Shown in pieces: positions 44,613 to 53,413 of a stretch of 64,000 bases of DNA. The DNA is from Marinomonas agarivorans (GTDB lineage Bacteria > Pseudomonadota > Gammaproteobacteria > Pseudomonadales > Marinomonadaceae): positions 13,581-77,580 of the forward strand of contig NHNK02000012.1 in NCBI GenBank assembly GCA_002173415.2, given 5' to 3'. The notes beneath the pieces were generated by a model, which searched no databases, was not told where the DNA came from, and worked only from the letters and a program-made list of their open reading frames with translations. The stretch's first letter is position 1. Each line of letters starts with the position of its first letter. The translations under genes were made by a program, and so were the position numbers.

Positions 44613-45224
44613 ATGGTTGGGCAACAAACAAAAATCCTCACAATAAAAGATCAAATTGCCAAGCAATTGCGCACAGATATCATCTCTGGGGCTATTCCTC
44701 CCGCCACCAAACTAAAAGAACAAGAACTCGCTACGCGTTTCGGTATTTCCCGCGGGCCAATTAGAGAAGTGATTTTACAGCTCACTAAAGAAGGCTTACT
44801 AGTATCAAAAAATAATTGTGGCGCCTCGGTTAATACGGTTTTAGAACCTAAGATGCAAACCTTAATGATTGCCTTGCGCCTGCAAATTGAACGTTTTGCC
44901 ATAGAACAATTGCAAGACAAACTGACAGAACAAGACTTTGATGCCCTAGAAAGTATTTTGCACGAACTGCAAGCGGCCTTTGACCAAGAAGATTTTACCG
45001 CCGTTACCAAACAAGACATTGCGTTCCACTATTATTTAGTCGAAAAAGCTGGCGGCGATGAACTGATTAATATTTGGTACCCTTACATCATGCGCATGCG
45101 ATTAAATTATAAACGTGTTAGCTGTAGTGACGTCTGCGTGCAAGAACACAGAGACATCCTCAACGCCTTACGCAAAGGCGATACCACCGCTGCCATAAAC
45201 GCCATTCAAGCCAACGTAAAATAA
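44613..45224 (+). CDS. GntR-family regulator with FCD domain
   Basis: 203 residues. The N-terminal winged helix (about 10-75) has ELATRFGISRGPIREVILQL. The FCD ligand domain contains the metal-site pattern of Asp and His (DIAFHYYLVE, QEHRDI). Ligand unknown. It is placed between hemW and a hemW remnant, so it appears to have been inserted here. ATG has AAAAGGA upstream. Confidence 0.88.
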   Translation: MVGQQTKILTIKDQIAKQLRTDIISGAIPPATKLKEQELATRFGISRGPIREVILQLTKEGLLVSKNNCGASVNTVLEPKMQTLMIALRLQIERFAIEQLQDKLTEQDFDALESILHELQAAFDQEDFTAVTKQDIAFHYYLVEKAGGDELINIWYPYIMRMRLNYKRVSCSDVCVQEHRDILNALRKGDTTAAINAIQANVK

Positions 45225-45246
45225 GACAGATCGACACAACTATCGT

Positions 45247-45419
45247 GATAACGTCTTTTGGATATTTCAAGAACAAGGGCAAGTATTACTGGCTCAATAT
45301 GGCTATGCTCAATACGAAGTCTCTGCCAACAAACATTCCTGAGTGTCTAACCAAAACAAGTGAATACCACAGAAAAAGGGAAGTTGTTTTTGAATGAACT
45401 GTTAGAATTGTTTTTGTAG
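45247..45419 (+). pseudogene. Displaced hemW 3' remnant
   Basis: Translated, 45247-45340 reads LLAQYGYAQYEVSAN after a degenerate start, against LLAQKGYRHYEVSAY in intact HemW. After an internal deletion it ends TTEKGKLFLNELLELFL, against TTEKGKQFLNELLELFV. So it is a second, diverged hemW end, about 0.8 kb downstream of the intact gene and separated from it by the GntR gene. Confidence 0.85.
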
Positions 45420-45449
45420 TGATATTAGCAATAAATAAGAAGCAATGCT

Positions 45450-46220
45450 TTATGAAAAAAGCTTATTCATATCAATACCATACCCAGCTGCTTTCATTTC
45501 TCTAGCAACATCTACGTCCCAGTTTTCATTTGAAATATATACCATACCGCTAATATCATTAGGTAATTCCACACCTTCTGTAACTAACGGTACTACATTT
45601 TCACGGCCAATCTTACCCATCAAGTAACCATGTTCAAAAACTACATTTTGTCTAGCTCTAGCCTTCAGTTGACCAACATCTGTTTTTACACTGCCCACAT
45701 CGTCGGGTGTATATAAAACTATTGCGAATCCGACATCAGAGTATTCTTCAATTTTCTCTATTATTGTTTTTCCTCCGCTCGCTTGTTCATGAAGAATAAT
45801 GGCTTCAAAGCCTAGTTTTTCTAGAAACCTTGCAGTCCTTACTTTTGCCTCGCCATCATGACCATGAACAATAAATACTTTATTGTTTTTAATAGAATTG
45901 ACTTGATCAACAGATTCTTTTTCGATATTAGGAGTAGAGTACGAAATATCTTCGATCATAGTATCGATTAAGTTTATAATTTTTTGCTTTCCTGATTCCC
46001 ACGCTTCTTTTTGTTGTCTACTAAAGTCAACTCCAGTCATAGCCATACCGAAACTAAAACGAATTCTACTTAAGTCAGTCAAGTATCTAGATTCACTACC
46101 AAAGAATTTGCTAATGAGCATTCTTCCCCGACGCTTTATACGATCACGATGATTATTATCTTCATACGTTAAAGCAGCTACATCCTGTTTGAACTCCTGA
46201 AATATTTTTTCACTATCCAT
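45450..46220 (-). CDS. TIR-like nucleotide-binding effector (PF10137/Cap12-PycTIR type)
   Basis: 256 residues. The N-terminal region (about 1-105) is helical and unrecognised. The C-terminal TIR-like domain (about 112-235) has KVFIVHGHDGEAKVRTARFL, then ILHEQASGGKTIIEK with the putative catalytic Glu, then VLYTPDDVG and RQNVVFEHGYLMGKIGR. In CBASS and Pycsar such domains are NADases that kill the infected cell. No CBASS nucleotidyltransferase or Pycsar cyclase is adjacent; the upstream gene encodes a nucleotidyltransferase-HEPN protein. The gene looks more AT-rich than its neighbours, suggesting transfer. Confidence 0.82.
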   Translation of the reverse strand: MDSEKIFQEFKQDVAALTYEDNNHRDRIKRRGRMLISKFFGSESRYLTDLSRIRFSFGMAMTGVDFSRQQKEAWESGKQKIINLIDTMIEDISYSTPNIEKESVDQVNSIKNNKVFIVHGHDGEAKVRTARFLEKLGFEAIILHEQASGGKTIIEKIEEYSDVGFAIVLYTPDDVGSVKTDVGQLKARARQNVVFEHGYLMGKIGRENVVPLVTEGVELPNDISGMVYISNENWDVDVAREMKAAGYGIDMNKLFS

Positions 46221-46281
46221 AATACCTACTCACTTAATCAATTTAGCTTCTGTTCATAATAGTTTTCTTGTTCTATAACCA

Positions 46282-47193
46282 TCAACTTCCATAACTCTCT
46301 ATCCTAGCCTTACACGTGGCTTCGGTAATGCGTTGCAGTTTTTCGACCTCATCCGCGAGGTAGTTAAGTTCATCTAAAGTGATGGAGTAATGCTCTGAGT
46401 AACGGCCGTCAACGTAGGCACGTTTGAGCAGTTGGAAGCTGCGGCGGTGGTCTTTGTTGTCCGCAGGAAAAAGAGTGGCGAATTCAGGGTTTTGTTGCGC
46501 ACAGAGGGAACGTAGGTGCTCAATATTATGGGTTCTGGGTAAGTAGTTAGTACACACCAACAAGGTGCAGGCGAAGAAGCGTTCTGTGGCTTGGTGCAGT
46601 TCAAACGCGGCTTTTTTTAATTTACCTCTATCTCGATCGAACACAAATGTTTCAAAGAAATCGGTGGCACTTTCAAACCATTGATCCCAGTGTTTATTGG
46701 CAATGGCAAGTTGCTCTTCTCTGGGCAAATTATGGGATTGCGCCAGTTCCTTCCCTGCGACACTGTACAACTCAATGCCTTCATCCCGAATGTCGGTGAA
46801 AAAGTAGTGGCCTTGGTGCAGCATGTTATTCATATCCGCAAGGGTGTGCACGATCAACCCCAATGGCGCGGTGACTTTACGGGCCACCTTGTCTTCTACC
46901 GCTTGCCATACGTCGTACTCTTCCACCAGCGCCTCGTTATTGACGAGCACCAAAATATCGTAATCACTCACATAGCCATTGGCAGGATCGTCGACCCATG
47001 TGCCTTTGGCGTGACTACCAAACAAAATGATTTTATGAATACGGTAGTTGGTCTTGCTGCCCGTTTTGCTCCCCACAAATGCATCCAACACATCCCGTAT
47101 CGTAATAGCGATGGTGTCGATCTCTTGCAGCTTGCGTTCTGTTAGCGATTTGAGGGATGTTGAACTTGATGAGTAATCCAGTAATGTTTTCAT
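46282..47193 (-). CDS. Nucleotidyltransferase-HEPN fusion protein
   Basis: 303 residues from ATG 47193. The N-terminal pol-beta-type nucleotidyltransferase has ILFGSHAKGTW and SDYDILV (metal-binding D-x-D). The C-terminal HEPN domain (about 195-303) has HQATERFFACTLLV and an R-x5-H motif (RTHNIEH). In two-gene MNT/HEPN toxin-antitoxin systems the transferase modifies the HEPN RNase; here both are in one chain, a known fused family. It lies 61 bp upstream of the TIR gene on the same strand. SD is weak, so the start is tentative. Confidence 0.82.
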   Translation of the reverse strand: MKTLLDYSSSSTSLKSLTERKLQEIDTIAITIRDVLDAFVGSKTGSKTNYRIHKIILFGSHAKGTWVDDPANGYVSDYDILVLVNNEALVEEYDVWQAVEDKVARKVTAPLGLIVHTLADMNNMLHQGHYFFTDIRDEGIELYSVAGKELAQSHNLPREEQLAIANKHWDQWFESATDFFETFVFDRDRGKLKKAAFELHQATERFFACTLLVCTNYLPRTHNIEHLRSLCAQQNPEFATLFPADNKDHRRSFQLLKRAYVDGRYSEHYSITLDELNYLADEVEKLQRITEATCKARIESYGS

Positions 47194-47301
47194 AATAGTG
47201 TGCGCAGCTTCCTTTCTAGCGTAAATCTTGGCAAAAAAACACATTGAGAAAACCCATAATAACGCAAGTGCTTTGGCGTTGGTATATCCTGCAAGGCCAA
47301 C

Positions 47302-47376
47302 TGTTGCTTGATGACTTGTTGCTTGGTGATTTATTACTTGGCGGTTTGTTGCTTGACGACTTATTGCTTAACCGAC
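47302..47376 (-). repeat. 15-bp degenerate tandem repeat, 5 units, across a stop codon
   Basis: Units begin at 47302, 47317, 47332, 47347 and 47362: TGTTGCTTGATGACT, TGTTGCTTGGTGATT, TATTACTTGGCGGTT, TGTTGCTTGACGACT and TATTGCTTAACCGAC. The DUF6435 stop codon (47361-47363) lies at the junction of units 4 and 5. Confidence 0.95.
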
Positions 47377-47540
47377 TCTTCCAACTCTTCCAGTTGCAGC
47401 CTCACCGCTTCGGCCTGAGCAGTGAGCTCTGAATACAGCATAATATTGCCATTACGCTGGGCCTGCATTGCTTGCTCAAGCAAGTGATCATATTCTTTGG
47501 ATAATTTTTTGGTTGGATCGGATTTTAAAAAAGAAAACAT
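47361..47540 (-). CDS. DUF6435 small protein
   Basis: 59 residues with a strong SD (GGAGG, 5 nt before ATG). It starts MFSFLKSDPTKKLSKEYDHL and continues AMQAQRNGNIMLYSELTAQA, matching the DUF6435 pattern. It is a short cytosolic helical protein. Function unknown. Its last codons come from the 15-bp tandem repeat. Confidence 0.82.
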   Translation of the reverse strand: MFSFLKSDPTKKLSKEYDHLLEQAMQAQRNGNIMLYSELTAQAEAVRLQLEELEESVKQ

Positions 47541-47582
47541 TTAACCTCCTACATTTAACCTCTTAATAAAGGGGTTATTCTC

Positions 47583-47717
47583 TCAGTAACGTTTTCTATC
47601 CATACGAGTCTCAAGCCAATTCAGATTACGTTTAAAAGCCTTATCATCTTGATTAAGCAGGCTGTCAGGCAAGGTGCTCTTTACTCGTAAGCGCCAATTA
47701 AACCCCAGTCTATCCAT
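47583..47717 (-). CDS. Small ORF of 44 residues, unrecognised
   Basis: Starts MDRLGFNWRLRVKSTLPDSL and ends NWLETRMDRKRY. GGAAGG lies just before ATG, closer than usual. Basic and without membrane segments. It may be a real small protein or the tail of a broken gene. Confidence 0.35.
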   Translation of the reverse strand: MDRLGFNWRLRVKSTLPDSLLNQDDKAFKRNLNWLETRMDRKRY

Positions 47718-47768
47718 TGCCTTCCAATCCCACTACAGTGCTTTTTTTGCAGATTGAAAGGTGAGTCT

Positions 47769-47840
47769 ATGACCAAGCGGGCAAAAGCAGCGTGGCAGTC
47801 TCTTCTTGAGGCGTTTGCCGTAAGTGGACAGTATCGGTGA
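47769..47840 (+). pseudogene. Possible IS66-type OrfA (TnpA) N-terminal remnant
   Basis: 23 codons reading MTKRAKAAWQSLLEAFAVSG, similar to the start of IS66-family accessory proteins (MTKR...W..L.E...SG). Too short to be certain. No inverted repeats were found. Confidence 0.3.
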
Positions 47841-47854
47841 AGCAATGCCGTTCG

Positions 47855-48253
47855 TTATTGGTTCGCGTCCCTAAAGCGTTTCAATTCGTCGGTTAGCCAA
47901 GCATTACTCTTTACGGCTGGGACGCCATGACAATGAATTTTATAAAACTTACCTGAGAAGCTACTTTTGGTCGCGGCGTATTCGATAAAATCTTCTGCTG
48001 TGGCAATATCATCAATAAAGTAATCGTATTTTTTCTTGATGTGGTTAACCGCCGCAGTTGCATCATGCAGTGTGCCATTGCGTTCATATTGGCATTCTGT
48101 TGTGGCTACAAAGCTCAATAAATGGTCAATTTCGGCTTGTGGCGTGCTGGCGTAGGCGGTTGAAAAAATTGCCAAACCGCCTAGTGAGTAGGCAATCAGT
48201 AACTTTGCTAAGCCGATTGGCGTGGGTATTGGTCGTTTTATTGCGGATAGCAT
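47855..48253 (-). CDS. DUF5329 (YfeK-like) exported protein
   Basis: 132 residues from ATG 48253, which overlaps the lacI-type stop by 3 bp. A signal peptide ends AYA (about 36). The mature part starts TPQAEIDHLLSFV. The DUF5329 features are a Cys in TTECQYERNG, DATAAVNHIKKKY and TAEDFIEYAATKSSFSGK. Function unknown. Translational coupling links it to the regulator gene. Confidence 0.85.
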   Translation of the reverse strand: MLSAIKRPIPTPIGLAKLLIAYSLGGLAIFSTAYASTPQAEIDHLLSFVATTECQYERNGTLHDATAAVNHIKKKYDYFIDDIATAEDFIEYAATKSSFSGKFYKIHCHGVPAVKSNAWLTDELKRFRDANQ

Positions 48254-49302
48254 CAAGGGCAACTTTCTCCGATGACGAGTTCAGTTTTTAATATTTCTTC
48301 TTTGGCTTCCCTTTGCCCCAAGAAAAGCTCAGCGGCAATACGGCCTTTCGCCACATTCTGTTGGTGAATAGTGGTCAAGGTTGGGTGCAAATTCACACTG
48401 TCTGGAATGCCATCAAAACCGACGACATGCAAATCTTCTGGCACTCGTAGCCCCATTTTTTGGGCCACTTGTATGGCTGCGATGGCAATTAAATCGCTCA
48501 TACAAAGCAGTAGTGTTGGACGATCCGACATTTGCAGCGCTTCCCTTGCTGCTTGGTGGGCTAATTTATAGACATTATTCGGAATGTTCCAAATATTCTC
48601 CGCATTCACTTTGTAGCCGTTTTCTTCGAAGGCGGCAAAATAGCCATGTAAACGTTGGACTGAAATGGCAGCCGCATAATCAAACAGTTCATCTTCTCTG
48701 ATGCGACAAACACGATCGGTATCCAGCAGACACAAGCCTAAAATCGCCACATGCTCTGGTTTATGGCGCAAAGCATGGTTGGCAATGGTTTTCGCGCCTT
48801 GATAATTTTCAACATTAACGGAGGCACAACCGGTAATAAAACTATCAACGGCAATCGTTTGCTTATTGGGCATCGACCAAGGGGCATTGGTATATTGCTG
48901 CGGGCGGTGACCATAAACAATGAAGCCATCCACCATAGAGGCTTGCATGCGGTTTTGTAGGTCATCTTCATGGGAAGAGAGAAGCAACATGTTGTACTCG
49001 GCTTCGTCGAGTACTTCGGAAATACCTTGTAAGAATTGGCTAGCAACCGTATCACTTAAGCTAAAACTCAACTTATCTGACAAAACCACACCCACAATGC
49101 CTGTACGTCCAGTACGTAAACTGCGTGCGGCCGCATTGGGGCCAAAATAACCAATGCTTTCACACTCTTGCAAGATGCTGTTGCGCAGTTCAGCGGACAG
49201 TTGATCTGGCCGATTAAACGCATTTGATATGGTTGCTGTGGACACATTAAGCCGTTTGGCAACATCCTTTAATGTTAGACGGCGCATTAATTTATCAGTC
49301 AT
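48253..49302 (-). CDS. aglR: LacI-family regulator of the agl operon
   Basis: 349 residues. The N-terminal HTH has LTLKDVAKRLNVSTATISNA, with hinge AARSLRTGRTGIVGVV. The periplasmic-binding-protein-like domain follows. It lies immediately downstream of aglA on the same strand and is the only sugar-type repressor in the operon. Sucrose or alpha-glucosides are the likely inducers by analogy with AglR. Its own operator is uncertain. Confidence 0.82.
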   Translation of the reverse strand: MTDKLMRRLTLKDVAKRLNVSTATISNAFNRPDQLSAELRNSILQECESIGYFGPNAAARSLRTGRTGIVGVVLSDKLSFSLSDTVASQFLQGISEVLDEAEYNMLLLSSHEDDLQNRMQASMVDGFIVYGHRPQQYTNAPWSMPNKQTIAVDSFITGCASVNVENYQGAKTIANHALRHKPEHVAILGLCLLDTDRVCRIREDELFDYAAAISVQRLHGYFAAFEENGYKVNAENIWNIPNNVYKLAHQAAREALQMSDRPTLLLCMSDLIAIAAIQVAQKMGLRVPEDLHVVGFDGIPDSVNLHPTLTTIHQQNVAKGRIAAELFLGQREAKEEILKTELVIGESCP

Positions 49303-49366
49303 GAGTCGTTCTTATTGTGTAAGCCCCATAGCAATCCACATCAGAGTCTGCGTATTGCTATAGCGG

Positions 49367-50986
49367 TTAATTTATCGTTCCATAAAAGGCCTGATAAGGA
49401 GGCAAACTTAACTGAGAGTTACGTAAATTAGCCTTAAATCCGTGGCCTTCAAGCTCAGAGGTAATATTGACCGTTAACTCTGTCACTTGCACTTCTGCTG
49501 TCAGATTTATTACAACAATGAGCTTGTGTTCTTCGTAAGTCCGAATATAAGCTAATAATTGTGTGTTGGGTAGCTCTTGTAACGTTAATTCACCATGAAG
49601 TAATACGGGCTGATTTTGGCGCCAGTGTATTAGCTTTCTTACTTTGTGCAGTAAAGCCTGTTGATTGGCTTCTTGTTCCGCCACAGACAAGGTAAGGTGC
49701 TTCCCATCAATTGGTAGCCATGGCTCAACGTTGGAAAAGCCCGCGTGTTGGGTTTTATCCCACGGCATAGGCGTACGACAACCATCACGTCCTTTGAAGA
49801 CTGGCCATAGCGGTTTGCCATAAGGGTCTTGAATACGTTCGTAAGGCACATCGGCTTCGGGTAAACCTAATTCTTCACCTTGGTAGAGACAAACACTGCC
49901 GCGCAACGAGGTAATCAGGGCCAAAATAACCAAAGGATAAGCAGTTGGGTCTTCTTCGGCGCCCCAACGTGTGGCAGAGCGGACCACATCATGGTTGGAC
50001 AACGCCCAACATGGCCAGCCATCGCCCACAATGTCTTCCATGTTTTGCAATACGGTACGGATATAGTCAGGTGAATGAGGTGTGTTCAGTAAATCGAACG
50101 TATACGCCATATGGAGTTTATCTCCGCCTGACGTATATTCCGCCATTCTTTCAAGTGGGAAGTCATCCCCTATTTCGCCGACGGTGGTTGTCCCTGGAAA
50201 CTCATCCATCAGAGCACGTAAATCTTGTAGGAAAGCCAAATTTTCTGGGCGGCTCAGATCATAAACATGGCGTTGATAAGTGTAAGGGTTGTCATGGGGG
50301 GCGCCCATGGTTTTTGGCTCACCTTCTGGCACAGGAGGGTTGTTTTCTAACCCTTGGCTATGAAAATAAAAATTCACTGTATCCAAACGGAAACCGTCTA
50401 CGCCTAATTCCAGCCAAAAACGCATATTATCCAGTTGTGCTTGGCGCGCGTCTGGGTTGTGGAAGTTGATGTCGGGCTGACTGGTTAAAAAGTTGTGCAA
50501 GTAGTATTGCAAACGACGGCTGTCCCATTGCCAAGCCGTGCCACCAAAAATCGACAGCCAATTATTGGGCGGTGAGCCATCGGGTTTTGGGTCTGCCCAA
50601 ACGTACCAATCGGCTTTGTCGTTGGTTTTATTTTGTCGACTCTCAACAAACCAAGGATGTTGATCCGATGTATGACTTATTACCTGATCAATCATGACTT
50701 TTAGTCCTAATTGATGGGCTTTGGCTACCAAGGCTTTAAAGTCAGCAAGATTTCCAAATAGTGGGTCAATATCACGATAATCCGAGACATCATAACCAAA
50801 GTCTTCCATAGGCGAGGTGAACACGGGGCAGAGCCAGATTGCATCTACGCCTAAAGACGCCACATAATCCAGTTTCGCGGTAATGCCTGGCAAGTCGCCG
50901 ACCCCATCGCCATTCGAATCCATAAAGCTACGTGGATAAATTTGGTAAATAATGCCGCCTTTCCACCAATTTACATTCGTTGTCAT
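49367..50986 (-). CDS. aglA: GH13 alpha-glucosidase
   Basis: 539 residues from ATG 50986. (beta/alpha)8 motifs: YQIYPRSFMDSNGDGVGDLP, DQVISHTS, DGFRLDTVNF (nucleophile Asp about 213), GEIGDD (acid/base Glu) and SNHDVVR. It is a cytosolic alpha-glucosidase that cleaves sucrose, maltose or trehalulose-type sugars brought in by AglEFGK. No signal peptide. Last of the agl transport block. Confidence 0.92.
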   Translation of the reverse strand: MTTNVNWWKGGIIYQIYPRSFMDSNGDGVGDLPGITAKLDYVASLGVDAIWLCPVFTSPMEDFGYDVSDYRDIDPLFGNLADFKALVAKAHQLGLKVMIDQVISHTSDQHPWFVESRQNKTNDKADWYVWADPKPDGSPPNNWLSIFGGTAWQWDSRRLQYYLHNFLTSQPDINFHNPDARQAQLDNMRFWLELGVDGFRLDTVNFYFHSQGLENNPPVPEGEPKTMGAPHDNPYTYQRHVYDLSRPENLAFLQDLRALMDEFPGTTTVGEIGDDFPLERMAEYTSGGDKLHMAYTFDLLNTPHSPDYIRTVLQNMEDIVGDGWPCWALSNHDVVRSATRWGAEEDPTAYPLVILALITSLRGSVCLYQGEELGLPEADVPYERIQDPYGKPLWPVFKGRDGCRTPMPWDKTQHAGFSNVEPWLPIDGKHLTLSVAEQEANQQALLHKVRKLIHWRQNQPVLLHGELTLQELPNTQLLAYIRTYEEHKLIVVINLTAEVQVTELTVNITSELEGHGFKANLRNSQLSLPPYQAFYGTIN

Positions 50987-51039
50987 AAAAATACTCTCTA
51001 CTCGATACAATCAATTTTTTACTGACAAATTAACAGGTG

Positions 51040-51110
51040 CTGCTATCTACTACGAATAGTTGCTGCTATTTACTGAGAATAGTTGTTGCCATCTGCTGCG
51101 AATAAGTGCA
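51040..51110 (-). repeat. 23-24-bp degenerate tandem repeat across the aglK stop codon
   Basis: About three units of the form GCTGCTATCTACTACGAATA lie head to tail. The aglK stop codon (51070-51072) is inside the array. Confidence 0.75.
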
Positions 51111-52167
51111 ATTTTTCTGCCGGTGCGGCAAGGGCAAGCGCATCACCGCGCTGTATGTCCCATACACCAGGAAACTTAGCAATCACTAATTCATCGTGCA
51201 GTTCCGTTTTTACATGAAACAAGGTGGATTCGCCTAATGCTTCTACAAAGGCAATTTCACCACTTATCAAGACATCATTTTTGTGGAGTGCGGTCATGGT
51301 GAAATCTTCAGGCCGAATGCCCAATTGCGCTTTTTTCCCCTCTTCTTTTTTATCTAGTTGCAAAGGTAGGTTCACACTCGTTGTTGCATCAATCGCAAGG
51401 TTGGTTTGGCTACCTACTTTGTTGATCGTGACAGGGAGAATATTCATCGCTGGAGAACCAATAAATTTGGCGACGAACACATTTGCCGGCTGTTCATACA
51501 GTTCTAGCGGTGCACCGACTTGCTCTATATTACCGTTTGATAACAGCACTATTCGGTCTGCCAGTGTCATGGCTTCCACTTGATCATGGGTGACATAAAT
51601 CATGGTGGATTCTGGCATTTTTTCCTTTAATGCGGCGATTTCCATCCGTGTAGCGACCCGCAATGCAGCGTCCAAATTCGATAATGGTTCATCAAATAAA
51701 AACACTTTGGGACGTCGTACAATGGCTCGGCCAATCGCAACCCGTTGCCTCTGTCCACCAGAAAGCGCCTTGGGCAAGCGATCAAGATAGGGAGTAAGTT
51801 GCAGCATTTCTGCTGCTTTTCTTACTTGTTTGTCGATGTTTGCTTTATTTTCTTTGGCGATCTGTAGGCTGAATGCCATGTTGTCATAGACACTCATGTG
51901 TGGGTAGAGCGCGTAACTTTGAAACACCATCGCGATGCCACGTAATGCCGGTGGAATGTCATTCACCACTTGGCCATCTATTTCCAACGTACCAGCGGAG
52001 ATGTCTTCCAACCCTGAAATCATTCTGAGTAGCGTCGATTTACCACACCCTGACGGCCCAACAAACACAATGAATTCACCTTGTTTGATGTCTAAATTAA
52101 TGTCGCGCAGCACTTCTACTGAGTTTGCGTATACTTTTTTAACATTTGTTAGTGTTAAATCAGCCAT
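51070..52167 (-). CDS. aglK: Sugar ABC transporter ATPase
   Basis: 365 residues, the MalK/UgpC type. Walker A GPSGCGKST (about 37-45), signature LSGGQRQRVAIG, Walker B VFLFDEPLS. A C-terminal TOBE/regulatory domain follows. It energises AglFG. The C-terminal codons are contained in a tandem repeat. Confidence 0.95.
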   Translation of the reverse strand: MADLTLTNVKKVYANSVEVLRDINLDIKQGEFIVFVGPSGCGKSTLLRMISGLEDISAGTLEIDGQVVNDIPPALRGIAMVFQSYALYPHMSVYDNMAFSLQIAKENKANIDKQVRKAAEMLQLTPYLDRLPKALSGGQRQRVAIGRAIVRRPKVFLFDEPLSNLDAALRVATRMEIAALKEKMPESTMIYVTHDQVEAMTLADRIVLLSNGNIEQVGAPLELYEQPANVFVAKFIGSPAMNILPVTINKVGSQTNLAIDATTSVNLPLQLDKKEEGKKAQLGIRPEDFTMTALHKNDVLISGEIAFVEALGESTLFHVKTELHDELVIAKFPGVWDIQRGDALALAAPAEKLHLFAADGNNYSQ

Positions 52168-52269
52168 GTATGCCTCTATTTTGTCTTTAATCCGTAAGCC
52201 TTTTGTTCACTGACTTACTGGTGTATCAATTAATAATGCCGCGCTACTTCACGCCCTTATTTTACGCTC

Positions 52270-53412
52270 TTACTTCACAGAGCCAGCCAAAAGCCCACGC
52301 ACTAAAAAGCGTTGTAGCGCAAAGAACACGGCTAACGGCACTAGAATGGTGATGAAGGCGGATGCGGTTAGTATTTCCCAGTTGCCGCCACGGGAGCCTA
52401 ATAATTCACGTAATCGTCCCGTTAATACGAGCTGTTCTTCGTTATTACCTAAAAACACCATTGCCACTAGCAGGTCGTTCCACACCCATAAAAACTGAAA
52501 AATGGAAAAGGATGCTAACGCAGGAAACGATAACGGTAAGACAATTTTCCGGAAAATATCGAAGTCACTCGCACCATCAACTCTGGCAGATTCAATAATC
52601 TCACCCGGTAAACCAGCAATATAATTACGTAAAAGATAAATGGCTAATGGCAAACCAAAGGCCGTATGCGCCAGCCAAATACCAAGGTAGGTTTTTGAAC
52701 CCACCCCAAAGCTCTCACCAATAAAGTTATAGGCTTTCAGCAGTGGAATCAGGGACATTTGCAATGGCACAACCAACAGGCCTACCACGGTAACTAACAA
52801 CAAGGCTCGGCCGGGGAAGCGCATCCACGCCAAAGCATAGGCGGCAAACGCTGCCATCAAAATTGGAATGACAGTAGATGGAATGGTGACGGTTAGAGAA
52901 TTAATGAAGGATTTTGCTAAACCTTCAGAACCGAGTACCTCTCGATAATTGTCCAACGTAAAACGCGGCGGCACATCAGCAGTATAGAAAATACGTTGCC
53001 CACGCTTAGTAAATGGCACTGGCGAGGTAACAACATAATCTCCATTCGCTTGTACGGTTAGGGTTTTGCCTTTTTTCATAGTCGCAGTACTGCCAACAAC
53101 AAAGGCGTCAGGTTTTAAGGAACTAAAACCAAACGCACTCACACTGGCATTTGAATCAGCAAAGAGATTGCCTTTTAACACATACTGATCCGCTTCTTGA
53201 ATTTGAGAGTCTGGCACTGGTGTGCGATACACCACTTTTTGCTCTGAAGACGCCAGTGCAGTCCACCAACCAGACACAGAGAGTTGATCTTTATCACGAA
53301 TAGAGGAAACAAACAGGCCGGCTGTTGGTATGGTCCAAATCAATACCAACAAGAAAACACTCAAGTGCACTAGCCAAGTTAAAGAGGATTTTTTACTGGA
53401 AGACGTCAACAT
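52270..53412 (-). CDS. aglG: Sugar ABC transporter permease AglG
   Basis: 380 residues from ATG 53412 (GGAGG 9 nt upstream). TM1 starts LVHLSVFLLVLIWTIPTAG. A large insert (about 35-160) lies on the outside, characteristic of AglG. Five more membrane helices and the EAA loop ESARVDGASDFDIF follow. It overlaps aglF's end closely. Confidence 0.92.
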   Translation of the reverse strand: MLTSSSKKSSLTWLVHLSVFLLVLIWTIPTAGLFVSSIRDKDQLSVSGWWTALASSEQKVVYRTPVPDSQIQEADQYVLKGNLFADSNASVSAFGFSSLKPDAFVVGSTATMKKGKTLTVQANGDYVVTSPVPFTKRGQRIFYTADVPPRFTLDNYREVLGSEGLAKSFINSLTVTIPSTVIPILMAAFAAYALAWMRFPGRALLLVTVVGLLVVPLQMSLIPLLKAYNFIGESFGVGSKTYLGIWLAHTAFGLPLAIYLLRNYIAGLPGEIIESARVDGASDFDIFRKIVLPLSFPALASFSIFQFLWVWNDLLVAMVFLGNNEEQLVLTGRLRELLGSRGGNWEILTASAFITILVPLAVFFALQRFLVRGLLAGSVK

Positions 53413-53413
53413 A

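Noticed and set aside
45450-47193. Complete CBASS or Pycsar operon
   Set aside because: The TIR domain fits, but no CD-NTase with CBASS features and no adenylate/uridylate cyclase domain is next to it; the transferase is of the HEPN-fused MNT kind.
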